64,000 nt of DNA. Source: Nocardia sp. XZ_19_385. Its GTDB lineage: Bacteria > Actinomycetota > Actinomycetes > Mycobacteriales > Mycobacteriaceae. Below the pieces are notes generated by a model that did no database searches, had not been told where the DNA came from, and saw only the letters and a program-made list of their open reading frames with translations. The first letter of the stretch is position 1; the number at the start of each line of letters is the position of its first letter. Below are positions 1-9,319 of the stretch, piece after piece. Location: NCBI RefSeq assembly GCF_015355755.1, contig NZ_JACVEE010000001.1, positions 930,001-994,000 of the forward strand, in the 5' to 3' direction. Position numbers and translations under genes: made by a program.

Positions 1-9
1 TATTGGTCA

Positions 10-306
10 TCAGGTACCTATTAGGGCGTTCATGATGGTGCCCGCACTGGTGGCGATGACGCCACCGATCATGGCTCCGGCCACCATCTTCGGCGATTCC
101 AGACCGCCGCCGGTCCATTTCTCCCAGGCGAACTTGCCGCCCGCGTACACGATTCCGCAGATGCCCGAGAGCAGCACGAACCAGGTGAGGTAGCTGACCA
201 GCTGCAGGAACTTCTCCGACCCCGGCGGCGCCTCGGGGGTCGGGTTACCGACCTGGGCCAGCACGGTGCCGTACGTCTCCTGCACGGCGAGGAGTAATGA
301 GCTCAT
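10..306 (-). CDS. small two-helix membrane protein, possible pilin/TrbC-like subunit
   Basis: A 98-residue protein with two hydrophobic helices (about residues 33-55 and 73-95) joined by a short charged loop (FAWEKW), after an N-terminal stretch that could act as a signal region. The size and two-helix plan resemble VirB2/TrbC-type subunits of conjugation machines, but no diagnostic motif is visible, so this is inference. The ATG is preceded by GAAAGG at good spacing; a longer frame upstream overlaps the neighbouring gene and looks non-coding. It is the last visible gene of a four-gene minus-strand operon that continues off the left edge. The real role is unknown. Confidence 0.6.
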   Translation of the reverse strand: MSSLLLAVQETYGTVLAQVGNPTPEAPPGSEKFLQLVSYLTWFVLLSGICGIVYAGGKFAWEKWTGGGLESPKMVAGAMIGGVIATSAGTIMNALIGT

Positions 307-346
307 CGGGTGCCTTTCTCGAAATCCGAAGGTTCGGCGACCGGAC

Positions 347-997
347 TCACGGCTCCTCCCCCTCTTCGAAAGCTGTACGGGCGTCGATCTTTTCGCGAAC
401 GGTGGCGACAATATCGGCACCGATTTCGCGGACCTCCAGCGGTACCTCCGCGAGCGGATCGATCTTGCGTTTGCGTTCCGGGAGCGGGTCGCCCGGCGAC
501 CACACGGGCAGCGCGTCGGCTTCGACCAGGGTCCATTCCTCGTACCACGGGACCTGCCACATCGGCCCGGCCAGCGAGCCGACGACGTCGCGATAGCGCC
601 GGATCTCCACCGGCATCCGGCCCGGTCTAGCGGCGACGGTGATCAAACCGAGTACCTCCGAGGGGCCGCCGAAACCGAAGTGGTGCTGGCGCAACAGATC
701 ATGGGCGCGGGTCAGGCCGGCGATGGTCTCGCGGGCCACCAGCACGACATAGGGGGATTCCCGCTCGAAGACACCGGGCCAGCGACGACTGGAATCCGCC
801 GCGGGCGCGAGCACGTGCGCGAGCGTGGTGGCGCCGGCGCCGCCGTGTACGCCCAGCAACCACACCAGCGGGGCGCGGCCGATACCGGGCACGGGACGCT
901 CCCACACGGGCGCACGACGGGATTCCGGCGGGGCGACTACACCCGCCGGCTGCGGAGTTTGCTTGCGCAGACCTAGTTTCGACATGGCGGCGGTCAT
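347..997 (-). CDS. ParA/MinD-like P-loop protein with degenerate Walker A
   Basis: A 216-residue protein with a proline-rich basic N-terminus and, near residues 46-60, the segment GVHGGAGATTLAHVL. This has the shape of a ParA/MinD deviant Walker A (KGGxGKTT), but both signature lysines are replaced (by H and A). The rest, with alternating beta strands and helices, fits a SIMIBI-type fold. The ATG overlaps the stop of the gene before it by four bases, so translation is coupled. Nucleotide hydrolysis is doubtful without the lysines; a structural or accessory role in the same membrane complex as its neighbours is likely. The exact family was not recognised. Confidence 0.6.
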   Translation of the reverse strand: MTAAMSKLGLRKQTPQPAGVVAPPESRRAPVWERPVPGIGRAPLVWLLGVHGGAGATTLAHVLAPAADSSRRWPGVFERESPYVVLVARETIAGLTRAHDLLRQHHFGFGGPSEVLGLITVAARPGRMPVEIRRYRDVVGSLAGPMWQVPWYEEWTLVEADALPVWSPGDPLPERKRKIDPLAEVPLEVREIGADIVATVREKIDARTAFEEGEEP

Positions 998-1896
998 GAT
1001 GCCACCCCCGCGAGTAGGCGCCCATAGGCTCGTCGGGTCTCCGGCGCCAGCGCCGAGTGCCGGACCAGTTCGCCGCGCGCCAGGTGCGGATCGTAGGGAA
1101 TCTCGCGGATATCGCGGACCCAGCCGGAGAGGTGTTCACGCAAATGATCGGCAATGCGTGATTCGGCGCCTGGAAGCTGATGCGAGATCACAATGGTGGT
1201 GTCACCCACGATGCCGCCCCCTTGTCCTTCGGTAGCGTCCCCGTACTGGTCGTCCAGCCATTCCAGGGTGACGCGCAACCTGTTCGCGGCGTCGGCGCGG
1301 GCCGGAATGGCAAGCACCAGAGCCACATCGGAATCATCTAGGAGCGGACGTAGTTGCCGTCCGGCAATCGCGCTGCCGCCGTCGTAGACCCCGGTGAACC
1401 CGGCGTCGTCGATGGCCCGCGCCACCGTGAGGTAAGTCGCACGACGGCGCAGCGGCGCCGCGTCCCGCCAGAGCAGGCCGATGCCCGAGGTCGCCAGCGA
1501 GAGGCACTCCTTCACCGGTGCGGGTTCGTCGTTGCCGCGCCCGTACAGCCATGACTGCAAGCTGATCGGATGCAGGTGTTCATCGGCCCCGCGCAGGGCG
1601 ATATCGCTGCCCGCGGCGGTCGCGTCCACCGCCACCGTCGGCGTGCCCGCCATGCCCAATTCACCCGCGATTCCGAGCGCGGTCGTGGTGACGCCCGCGC
1701 CGCCGCAACCGCCGACCACCAGAATCGGGCGCTGCGAAGGCTGCGTGTCGGATTGTTCCTCGGTGCCTGCCGCGCCCCCGCCGCCTTGCTTGTTCCGCCT
1801 CAACCGCACCACCGGAGCTTTCGACCGCGCGGGCTTGCTCGCCGCCGCACCCGCCTCGGGTGTGTCGTCGAGCCAGCGGCTCCAGTCGTCTCCCAT
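994..1896 (-). CDS. ParA/MinD-like NTPase-fold protein lacking P-loop lysines
   Basis: A 300-residue protein. Residues 1-57 are low-complexity and charged. Then comes a ParA/MinD-like domain opening with VVGGCGGAGVTTTALGIA, where the lysines of KGGxGKT are replaced by C and V. Downstream are a switch-like VAVDATAAGSDIALR and a late VALVLAIPARADAANRLR typical of the fold. It is coupled by a 4-nt overlap to a second, shorter ParA-like gene with the same kind of P-loop loss. Family knowledge: such ATPases accompany type IV, type VII or pilus-type secretion systems. Which system this one serves cannot be decided from the window. Confidence 0.65.
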   Translation of the reverse strand: MGDDWSRWLDDTPEAGAAASKPARSKAPVVRLRRNKQGGGGAAGTEEQSDTQPSQRPILVVGGCGGAGVTTTALGIAGELGMAGTPTVAVDATAAGSDIALRGADEHLHPISLQSWLYGRGNDEPAPVKECLSLATSGIGLLWRDAAPLRRRATYLTVARAIDDAGFTGVYDGGSAIAGRQLRPLLDDSDVALVLAIPARADAANRLRVTLEWLDDQYGDATEGQGGGIVGDTTIVISHQLPGAESRIADHLREHLSGWVRDIREIPYDPHLARGELVRHSALAPETRRAYGRLLAGVAS

Positions 1897-1912
1897 CGTT
1901 CTCAGCTCTCCT

Positions 1913-2827
1913 TCATCCGGCCGCGATACCCGTGATCAGGGTGCGGCCGCCGACCACCGCGGTGGTGACCGTCTGCTTGTTGTACGTCGCCGGTACGCCG
2001 CCCGGCCGCTGCTCGGTGATCTCCACCGAATACCTGTTGTCGGCGAGCGCCACGATGCGCACGCAGTGGGTGGTGCCCGCCGGAATCGTCTCGATGCCCT
2101 TCTGGATCACTTCGGCGGGTGAGACGGCGGCGCCGGGCGCGACGACCTGGACCGCGCGTTCGGCGTCGCGTTCGACGTAGTAGGCGTACTGGAACGACAG
2201 GATCGCGTCCGGGCCGGAGCCGGTGCCGCCGGGTTCGGAGCTACGCACCTCGCGCTCGGTGCGTTCCACCGGGCAGGTGGCGGCCGGATCGGATTGTGCG
2301 CTGCCCACGGTGAACTGCATGGATTCCCGCGGGGAACCGGCGCTGTTGTTGCCGCCGGAGGACTTCAGCAGCCACACCGCGCCGACACCCGCGAGCGCTA
2401 GTAGGAGCACCGCGACCACGAGCACCGCCAGCACCCGGCCACGGCCCCGCTGCGGCTTCCGGGCGCGGACCGGGGCTGGTTCTTCCTCGTCGTCATCGTC
2501 GTAGTCGTCATCGGGCCAGGGGAAACGCACGAGATCGGCGTCGCGGTCGTAATCGTCCTGCGCGCTCGGCGCGTGCCCGCCCACCCAATCCGACCAGCCG
2601 CCGGTGAATTCGCTGCGCCGCGAGGCCAGATCCGTGGGGACCTCGGCGCGGGCGCGCGCCACCTCGGGGTCGTTGGGGTCGGGTTCGCGGATGTAGTGCG
2701 GGTACTGGGCCGGGCCGTCGTCGGCGGTGGGGAACTCGTCCTCGCGCACCGAGGCCGGTGCCTGCGTGCCGGTCTCCGGTTCCAGGGCGGGGAACCACCG
2801 TGACAGCTCTTTGTACGACTTCAACAT
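1913..2827 (-). CDS. single-pass membrane-anchored protein of a putative secretion/conjugation operon
   Basis: A 304-residue protein with a long acidic cytoplasmic region (clusters of D and E near residues 100-115), one transmembrane helix at about 132-154, then an extracytoplasmic domain of about 150 residues containing FQYAYYVERDAERAV. This topology matches conjugation proteins of the VirB8/TcpC type, which carry an NTF2-like domain outside the membrane, but that assignment is inference. A strong AAGGGGGGA Shine-Dalgarno precedes the ATG. It is the first gene of the minus-strand operon, 16 nt before the ParA-like gene, and the likely promoter lies in the short gap before the cutinase gene. 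Confidence 0.6.
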   Translation of the reverse strand: MLKSYKELSRWFPALEPETGTQAPASVREDEFPTADDGPAQYPHYIREPDPNDPEVARARAEVPTDLASRRSEFTGGWSDWVGGHAPSAQDDYDRDADLVRFPWPDDDYDDDDEEEPAPVRARKPQRGRGRVLAVLVVAVLLLALAGVGAVWLLKSSGGNNSAGSPRESMQFTVGSAQSDPAATCPVERTEREVRSSEPGGTGSGPDAILSFQYAYYVERDAERAVQVVAPGAAVSPAEVIQKGIETIPAGTTHCVRIVALADNRYSVEITEQRPGGVPATYNKQTVTTAVVGGRTLITGIAAG

Positions 2828-2885
2828 TCCCCCCTTCCCGCGGAGCCGGGCAACTGGTGTCGCATCGGTTCGGACCTCTCGGCGC

Positions 2886-4517
2886 TCAGTTCGTCAAGGA
2901 CGGGTTACTAATTCTGGGGGTGCCGGGTACCGCGGTGGGCGTCACCGATGCGCCACTGGATGGGGCGCGATTGGCTCCGTTCCCGAACGGAAATTCTCCC
3001 GTACTAGAAGGGTTCGGCGTAGTCGACGCGCCGGTAGCGGGTACCGATAATCGGGGCTTCGGCGTGGTACTCACTGTCCGCGGCGCATCGCCGCTACCTA
3101 GCTTTTCGTCCAGATCCCGGGCCAGCGCGGCGAACCAGTCGGCCACGAAGCGCACCGGCGCGTCGCCGCTGGCGGTGACCGCCGCGGAGTCGTAGGCGCC
3201 GTGTCGCTGGACGGTCTCCCAGTACTTCACCCAGGTGGTGATGTTGAGCAGTTCGCTGTTGTCGGTGATGTTCTGGACGACGGCGGTGAAAGCTTGGGTG
3301 ACCAGACGCGAGATGGTGGTCGGCGGAATCAGTTCCGGGATGGCGCCGAGCAGTTTCATGCCGAGCAGCGCCAGCCCGGCGACCGGGTTGGCCAGGCCGG
3401 CGGTAGCGAGTTCGGCGATGGTGGCCGGATTGATGACCGCCTTCACCACGGTGACGACCGCGTTGAGACCGATCATGCCGACCTTCAGCAGAGCCTGGAA
3501 GGCGCCGTTGATGTCGATCGGGGTGCGCGGGTCGGACGCGTCGGCGAGACGCTCGGAGATCGACTTCTTCGGCGAGATCGACAGGTTCGACAGCGAGCTG
3601 CCGGAGACGTCCTCGTTGACCACCTTGGAGACGGTCTTGATCGAGGTATAGGCCAGCGCCTGTGCGACCGAGACCAGCGAGGCGATCGGGTCGCCGCCAC
3701 TGACCTGGGCCTGGCCCGCGATGTTGGCCACGGCCCGCAGGATCGGCGCGCCCTCGGGGGCGTCACACGAAAGATCGCCCGCTGTACAGAAACTCGCTAC
3801 GCGGCCCGTAAGGGCGGCGAAATTCTTGGCCGTATCCCGTTCGGGGGCGATGCCGCCGCCGGAGGCCGGGGTCTGGTTCAGGGCGGCGATAGCGGCCACC
3901 TCGGCACCGTCGGTGCCGGGGGCCGCGTCCGGGTTCGTCTTGCCCGGCGATCCCGGGAACAGCGGAGCGCCCGCATTGCGGGTCGGATCGCCGAAAAGCG
4001 CTACGGCGGCGATCTTGTCGGCCGGGATCACGCCCTTGCTCTGCCCGACCTCCTGGGCGAACAGCGACGCCACATGCGCACCCTGGGAATACCCGACGAC
4101 CGCCAATCTGGTGTCGGGGCACCGGTCCACGACCGCCTGCGCCATCGACCGGAGCCGGGTCAGGCCGTCGGACACCGACTGCGCGTAGGGCGTCGTGCCG
4201 CCGTTGGTGAAGCCGCCGAAGCCGGCTTCGTAAGGGACATAGGCGCGATCGACCAAGCCGGCTTCAGGGGCCTTGGCCAGCATCGGGCGGAAAACCGTGG
4301 ACAGCATGCCGGTGTCGGTGCTGGGCGCGGCATCCGGGGAGGACTCCCCCGTGCCCTGAATTCCCAACGCGTACAAGGCCGGACAGCTATCTATCGACAG
4401 ACTTGTCGACGGGGCGGGCGTATCGGCCTGGGCGGCAATCGGACCGGTAACCGCGAATGCCACAGCAACGGTGAGTGCACTGAGCACCCCCGCGATTCTT
4501 GCCGGGTAATTGGCCAT
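2886..4517 (-). CDS. secreted cutinase-family serine esterase with a large insertion
   Basis: A 543-residue esterase with a signal peptide (hydrophobic stretch ending near AAQADTPAPS). The cutinase core shows CPALYALGIQGTGES near the N-terminus, the nucleophile elbow GYSQG at about 142-146 and the CTAGDLSCD block with the catalytic Asp at about 244-252. In ordinary cutinases the catalytic His follows within about 15 residues; here the best candidate (RHGAYD) comes about 185 residues later, after an added hydrophobic segment. The Pro/Ser/Thr-rich tail suggests surface exposure. The ATG was preferred; an in-frame TTG twelve bases upstream with a GGAT box is also possible. Probably acts on lipid esters outside the cell. 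Confidence 0.85.
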   Translation of the reverse strand: MANYPARIAGVLSALTVAVAFAVTGPIAAQADTPAPSTSLSIDSCPALYALGIQGTGESSPDAAPSTDTGMLSTVFRPMLAKAPEAGLVDRAYVPYEAGFGGFTNGGTTPYAQSVSDGLTRLRSMAQAVVDRCPDTRLAVVGYSQGAHVASLFAQEVGQSKGVIPADKIAAVALFGDPTRNAGAPLFPGSPGKTNPDAAPGTDGAEVAAIAALNQTPASGGGIAPERDTAKNFAALTGRVASFCTAGDLSCDAPEGAPILRAVANIAGQAQVSGGDPIASLVSVAQALAYTSIKTVSKVVNEDVSGSSLSNLSISPKKSISERLADASDPRTPIDINGAFQALLKVGMIGLNAVVTVVKAVINPATIAELATAGLANPVAGLALLGMKLLGAIPELIPPTTISRLVTQAFTAVVQNITDNSELLNITTWVKYWETVQRHGAYDSAAVTASGDAPVRFVADWFAALARDLDEKLGSGDAPRTVSTTPKPRLSVPATGASTTPNPSSTGEFPFGNGANRAPSSGASVTPTAVPGTPRISNPSLTN

Positions 4518-4846
4518 AGCGATTCGCAATCAATCCGTATTGCCACAGGTGAATCTTGACGCTCTCAAACGCATTCGACGGTAACAGATTCCGGCTATGA
4601 CTGCCGCCATCGCGGAAAGTTTCCGCCCATACGGAAGAGATGCTGAACACAGGACGGCGCGGCGCCGGAATGTATTCGACGGTTTTCCGATCTCGGGATC
4701 GTTACCGCAACCCTCCGGCGAAGTCTGCGCGGGCCCGGAATCCGGTGTGCTGCCGGACAACTGGCGCCGCCATGGTTCGCTTGTGGGACAAAATCTACCC
4801 ACAACGCAACGAATTCACGCATCCGACACGCGGTCGTTACCCAGGG
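4518..4846. other. intergenic region between cutinase and relA
   Basis: About 330 nt without a supported gene. It should hold the cutinase promoter and the transcription end of relA. No clean hairpin with a T-run and no convincing -35/-10 pair was found. A few short open frames on both strands lack ribosome binding sites and codon bias. Confidence 0.5.
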
Positions 4847-7252
4847 TTACGTTGCGGAGGTCACCCGATAGACGTCGTAGACGCCTTCCACATTGCGCAC
4901 CACATTGAGCAAGTGCCCCAAATGTTTCGGGTCGCCCATCTCGAAGGTGAACTTGCTGATCGCGACCCGGTCGCCGTGCGTGGCCACCGAGGCGGACAGG
5001 ATGTTGACCTTCTCGTCGGCCAGCACCTTGGTCACATCGGAGAGCAGACGGGTGCGATCGAGGGCCTCGATCTGGATGGCCACCAGGAACACCGAAGACG
5101 GTGACGGCGCCCATTCCACCTCGATGATGCGTTCGGACTGCTCCTGCAGCGAGCCCGCGTTGGTGCAGTCGGTGCGGTGCACGCTCACCGCGCCGCCGCG
5201 GGTCACGAAGCCCATGATCTCGTCGCCCGGCACCGGAGTGCAGCACTTGGCCAGCTTGGCGACGGTGCCCGAGGCGCCCGGCACCAGCACGCCCGCGTCG
5301 CCGGTGACGCGCTGTCTGCTCGGGGTGGAGGAGGGCGTAGAGCGTTCGGCGAGTTCGTTCTCCACGTCGCCGATGCCGCCGAGCTGGGCCATGAGCCGCT
5401 GCACGACATGGTGCGCGGAAACCTGGTGCTCGCCGACCGCGGTGTAGAGCGTGGAGATGTCGGTGTAGTGCAGTTCGTGCGCGACCGCGGTCATCGCGTC
5501 CACACTCATCAAGCGCTGCAACGGAAGTCCGACCCGGCGGACCTCCTTGGAGATCTGCTCCTTACCGGACTCCAGAGCCTCTTCGCGGCGCTCCTTGGCG
5601 AACCACTGCCGGATCTTGGCCTTGGCGCGCGGCGAGACGACGAAGTTCTGCCAGTCCCGGCTCGGGCCGGCGTTCTGCGCCTTGGAGGTGAAAACCTCGA
5701 CCACTTCGCCGTTTTCGAGCTGCCGCTCCAGCGCGACCAGGCGGCCGTTGACGCGCGCGCCGATGCAGCGGTGGCCGACCTCGGTGTGCACGGCGTAGGC
5801 GAAGTCGACCGGAGTCGACTTCTGCGGCAACGTGATCACATCGCCCTTGGGCGTGAACACGAAGATCTCCGGCGACTTCAGGTCGAAGCGCAGCGACTCC
5901 AGGAACTCGGCCGGGTCGGCGGCCTCGCGCTGCCAGTCGAGCAGTTGGCGCATCCAAGCCATGTCGTCGACTTCGGTGGAGTCCTGGGAGTGCTTGCCGC
6001 GGGTCTCCTTGTAGCGCCAATGCGCGGCGATACCGAATTCGGCGGTGCGGTGCATGTCCTGGGTGCGGATCTGCACCTCCAGGGGCTTGCCGTCCGGACC
6101 GACGACGGTGGTGTGCAGCGACTGGTAGACGCCGTAGCGGGGCTGGGCGATGTAGTCCTTGAACCGGCCCGCCATCGGCTGCCACAGCGAGTGCACCACG
6201 CCGACAGCGGCATAGCAGTCGCGCACCTCGTCGCAGAGGATGCGGATACCGACCAGGTCGTGGATGTCGTCGAAGTCCTTACCCTTGACGATCATCTTCT
6301 GATAGATCGACCAGTAATGCTTGGGACGGCCCTCGACGATCGCGGTGATCCGTGATGCCGCAAGGGTATTCACGATTTCGGCGCGGACCTTCGCGAGGTA
6401 GGTGTCACGCGACGGTGCGCGGTCGGCGACCAGGCGCACGATCTCGTCGTACTTCTTCGGGTGCAGGATCGCGAACGCGAGGTCCTCGAGCTCCCACTTG
6501 ACCGTGGCCATACCGAGTCGATGCGCAAGCGGCGCAATGACTTCCAGGGTTTCCTTGGCCTTCTTCGCCTGCTTCTCCGGCGGCAGGAAGCGCATGGTGC
6601 GCATGTTGTGCAGGCGGTCGGCGACCTTGATGACGAGCACGCGCGGATCGCGGGCCATCGCGATGATCATCTTGCGGATGGTCTCGGCCTCGGCGGCGGC
6701 GCCCAGGTTGACCTTGTCCAGCTTGGTGACGCCGTCGACCAGATGCGCGACCTCTTGACCGAAGTCGGTGGTCAGCTGCTCCAGCGAGTAGCCGGTGTCC
6801 TCCACCGTGTCGTGCAGCAGCGCCGCGACCAGCGTGGTGGTGTCCATGCCGAGCTCGGCCAGGATGTTGGCCACCGCGAGCGGGTGCGTGATGTACGGAT
6901 CGCCCGATTTGCGGAACTGGTGCGCGTGCCGTTCGTCGGCGACATCGAAGGCGCGCTGCAACAGCGTCAGGTTCGCCTTCGGATACAGCTCGCGGTGCAC
7001 CGAGGCCAGCGGCTCCAGCACCGGCTTGACCGCGGCGATGCCACGCTGACCGGTCATCCGGCGGGCCAGGCGGGCGCGCACCCGGCGCGAGGCGGAGGTG
7101 GGGACGGCAGCGGACGTTCCGGGCTCCCGCGCGGGTTGTTTGGCCGCGGGCGGTTTCGGCGCGCCGGGCATGTCGGCCGGGGTAGGGGCACCGTTCGACT
7201 CTGGAGACGATGCCGATTGCCCGACATTCGCCTCGCCCACGTGTTGAGCCAT
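4847..7252 (-). CDS. relA: bifunctional (p)ppGpp synthetase/hydrolase
   Basis: The 801-residue Rel enzyme makes and degrades the alarmone (p)ppGpp in the stringent response. Order: a variable N-terminus, the HD hydrolase domain with [12 protein letters not shown] and [10 protein letters not shown] (HD near 147-148), the synthetase domain with [10 protein letters not shown] and DLVGIRIL, then RFKD at about 363-366, TGS near 460-520 and a C-terminal ACT domain. RxKD instead of ExDD is the known mark of bifunctional Rel rather than synthetase-only RelA. In mycobacteria it directly follows apt; here about 7.7 kb of other genes separates the two. Confidence 0.97.
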   Translation of the reverse strand: MAQHVGEANVGQSASSPESNGAPTPADMPGAPKPPAAKQPAREPGTSAAVPTSASRRVRARLARRMTGQRGIAAVKPVLEPLASVHRELYPKANLTLLQRAFDVADERHAHQFRKSGDPYITHPLAVANILAELGMDTTTLVAALLHDTVEDTGYSLEQLTTDFGQEVAHLVDGVTKLDKVNLGAAAEAETIRKMIIAMARDPRVLVIKVADRLHNMRTMRFLPPEKQAKKAKETLEVIAPLAHRLGMATVKWELEDLAFAILHPKKYDEIVRLVADRAPSRDTYLAKVRAEIVNTLAASRITAIVEGRPKHYWSIYQKMIVKGKDFDDIHDLVGIRILCDEVRDCYAAVGVVHSLWQPMAGRFKDYIAQPRYGVYQSLHTTVVGPDGKPLEVQIRTQDMHRTAEFGIAAHWRYKETRGKHSQDSTEVDDMAWMRQLLDWQREAADPAEFLESLRFDLKSPEIFVFTPKGDVITLPQKSTPVDFAYAVHTEVGHRCIGARVNGRLVALERQLENGEVVEVFTSKAQNAGPSRDWQNFVVSPRAKAKIRQWFAKERREEALESGKEQISKEVRRVGLPLQRLMSVDAMTAVAHELHYTDISTLYTAVGEHQVSAHHVVQRLMAQLGGIGDVENELAERSTPSSTPSRQRVTGDAGVLVPGASGTVAKLAKCCTPVPGDEIMGFVTRGGAVSVHRTDCTNAGSLQEQSERIIEVEWAPSPSSVFLVAIQIEALDRTRLLSDVTKVLADEKVNILSASVATHGDRVAISKFTFEMGDPKHLGHLLNVVRNVEGVYDVYRVTSAT

Positions 7253-7419
7253 GCCACCACCTCTCCGCGCCTCGATCGCAACACCCTATCCGACCGCTGC
7301 AACCGCCCAGATCACCACTTTAGTCGCGGGTCCGGACCAGCGACCGATTGGTGAATTCCGGGTTGGTATCAGGAGCGAATTCTGTTGACACCATTCGCCG
7401 ATTGTGGCTGGCTGGGGCC

Positions 7420-8154
7420 GTGACCGTTCGCGTTGCCGCCATCGCCGATCTGCATATGCGTCCTCTCGTCGCCGGGACATTCCGGCACGCGTTTCTCCAG
7501 CTCGCCGACCACGCCGACGTTCTGCTGCTGGCGGGCGACCTCACCGAGGGCGGGCGAATCGCGGAGGCGGAGCTGCTGTGCGCCGAACTCGCGCATGTCC
7601 CGGTCCCGATGGTCGCCGTGCTCGGCAACCACGACCACGACCGCAAACAGGGCTACCGCATCGCCGCCATGCTCACCGCCCACGGCGTCCAGATGCTCGA
7701 AGGCGACTCGGTGACGCTGGAGTTGGCGGGCATCCGCGTCGGCATCGCGGGTGTCATGGGCGGCAGTGGCGGCTACCCCGGGCACCCCGGCGACCCCGAC
7801 AACGCCAGCCCCCAACATCGCGAGCGCATGCGCCGCGGCCCCCTCGACGCCCACATCTTGGAACAGGCGCTCGAATCCCTCGACTCCGACATCCGGATCG
7901 CCCTGATGCACTTCGCCCCCGTCATCGACACCATCGTCGGTGAACCGATCCGCATCTACCCCGGCCTCGGCTGCCAAGAGCTCGCCACCGCCATCGACCG
8001 GGGTGGCGCCGACCTCGCCGTCCACGGCCACGCCCACGCCGGCACCGAATCCGGGCAGACTCCCGGCGGCGTCCCCGTCCGCAACGTCTCCTACCCCGTC
8101 CTGCGCCGCCCGTACGCGGTGTACACGGTCGAACCCACCGCGGCCGTCGCCTGA
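7420..8154 (+). CDS. calcineurin-like metallophosphoesterase
   Basis: A 244-residue cytosolic phosphoesterase. The metal-binding motifs are in order: IADLHM (D-x-H) near the start, LLLAGDLTEGG (GD), VLGNHDHD (GNHD), then ALMHFAPV and VHGHAHAG (GHxH) near the end. Substrate not predictable; relatives act on cyclic nucleotides, nucleotides or phosphoproteins. The GTG start gives the usual family beginning (VRVAAIADLH). A longer frame from a TTG 72 nt upstream is open but its added residues look unlike the family. It is divergent from relA and is the first gene of the accessory block. Confidence 0.88.
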   Translation: MTVRVAAIADLHMRPLVAGTFRHAFLQLADHADVLLLAGDLTEGGRIAEAELLCAELAHVPVPMVAVLGNHDHDRKQGYRIAAMLTAHGVQMLEGDSVTLELAGIRVGIAGVMGGSGGYPGHPGDPDNASPQHRERMRRGPLDAHILEQALESLDSDIRIALMHFAPVIDTIVGEPIRIYPGLGCQELATAIDRGGADLAVHGHAHAGTESGQTPGGVPVRNVSYPVLRRPYAVYTVEPTAAVA

Positions 8155-8219
8155 GCACTGCCGATCAGGGTGCGAAGTGGCTCGGCCGGCGTGCGGGTGC
8201 GGCGTTGTAAGTTCGGGCG

Positions 8220-8552
8220 GTGATCATCGCCCGCTCGTTGCTGTTGTTCGCGTTGGCCGCGCTTGCCGAGATCGGTGGGGCGTGGTTGGTGTGGCAGGGC
8301 TGGCGGGAGCAGCGGGGCGTGCTGTGGATCGCTGCGGGCATTGTCGCGCTGGGGGCGTACGGGTTTGTAGCAACCTTCCAGCCCGATCCGAACTTCGGCC
8401 GGATACTCGCGGCCTACGGTGGCGTCTTTGTCGCGGGCTCGCTGGCTTGGGGCATCGTCGTCGACAAATTCCACCCCGACCGCTGGGATTATCTCGGAGC
8501 CGCGATCTGCCTCGTCGGCGTCGCGATCATCATGTACGCGCCGCGCGGCTGA
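8220..8552 (+). CDS. YnfA/UPF0060-family small membrane protein
   Basis: A 110-residue protein with four transmembrane helices and the marks of the YnfA (UPF0060) family: [15 protein letters not shown] in helix 1, [19 protein letters not shown] in helix 3 and [22 protein letters not shown] in helix 4. The family belongs to the small multidrug resistance superfamily and has been linked to drug or cation efflux in some species. The GTG start lies 65 nt after the phosphoesterase gene on the same strand, so co-transcription is possible. The length is normal for the family. Confidence 0.93.
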   Translation: MIIARSLLLFALAALAEIGGAWLVWQGWREQRGVLWIAAGIVALGAYGFVATFQPDPNFGRILAAYGGVFVAGSLAWGIVVDKFHPDRWDYLGAAICLVGVAIIMYAPRG

Positions 8553-8573
8553 TCGCGCAGGGGCGCGACAAGG

Positions 8574-9197
8574 TCAGTCCTGGGCGAAGGCCCAGACGGC
8601 GGCGGGGCGGCCGGTGGGTTTGGTGCGGCGGCGTTCGGTAGTGCGGGTGAGGCCGGGGATCGCGGCGAGGGTGCGGTTGAGGTTGGCGGGGTCGGGGCGG
8701 GTGCCGAGCAGGGTGGTGGCGAGGTCTACGGCGCGGGTGGCGGGGAATTCGGCGCCGGTCAGGGCGCGGGTGAAGGCCAGGTCTTTCCAGAGCAGGCGGG
8801 TGAGGTGGGCGCGGGCCACTTCGACGATGGCGTTGTGGTCGAAGGCGAGGGGCGGCAGGTCGTCGAACGGCACCCACTGCGCCGGACCCTCGTGGATGCC
8901 GACGACCGCCCACATCGCGATGGACAGGGTCGGGCCCCGGGGGTCGCGGGTGGGTTCGTCGAAGGTGACCAGCTGGCCGACGGCGCCGATCGCCGCCTCC
9001 GGCACGCCTAGTTTGGTGTGCACCGCGCGGCGGGCCGCTACGGCGAGACGTTCGCCGCGGCCCAAAAGCACGCCGGGGAGGGCGAGTTCGCCGGTGAACG
9101 GCTCGTGTTCACGCGGCGCGATTCCGATGGTGACTCCGCTGTCGGTATCCCAGAAGCGCAGTGTCACCACATCGACCGAAACCACCGATTGCTCCAC
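8574..9197 (-). CDS. NrtR-like Nudix-domain regulator with degenerate Nudix box
   Basis: A 207-residue protein: an N-terminal Nudix fold (residues 1-130) and a C-terminal winged-helix region ending in TGRPAAVWAF, the signature ending of NrtR-type regulators of NAD metabolism. The Nudix box is degenerate: the segment GRGERLAVAARRAVHTKLG lacks the REUxEE glutamates, so hydrolysis is unlikely and ligand sensing (ADP-ribose in characterised NrtR) is the probable function. The GTG start follows AGGA by nine bases; the upstream extension is arginine-rich and not credible. It converges on the YnfA gene and is divergent from the GH1 gene. Targets are unknown. Confidence 0.75.
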   Translation of the reverse strand: MEQSVVSVDVVTLRFWDTDSGVTIGIAPREHEPFTGELALPGVLLGRGERLAVAARRAVHTKLGVPEAAIGAVGQLVTFDEPTRDPRGPTLSIAMWAVVGIHEGPAQWVPFDDLPPLAFDHNAIVEVARAHLTRLLWKDLAFTRALTGAEFPATRAVDLATTLLGTRPDPANLNRTLAAIPGLTRTTERRRTKPTGRPAAVWAFAQD

Positions 9198-9319
9198 GGC
9201 GCACCATCCTGCCGGACGCCACCGGGCTCGGACCGGCGGGGCGGGCGGTGTTCGCGGGCGAGTACCCGCACTGACCGGCGTCTGGTCGACTGGCGAATAG
9301 TCCGCTACCTTCGCGGAAG

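Noticed and set aside
4812..4862. Possible relA terminator around GTTACCCAGGGTTACG
   Set aside because: The arms are not true inverted repeats when paired; only ACCC/GGGT matches.
7348..7419. Longer N-terminus for the metallophosphoesterase from a TTG
   Set aside because: The added 24 residues do not resemble the family and the downstream GTG gives the normal beginning.
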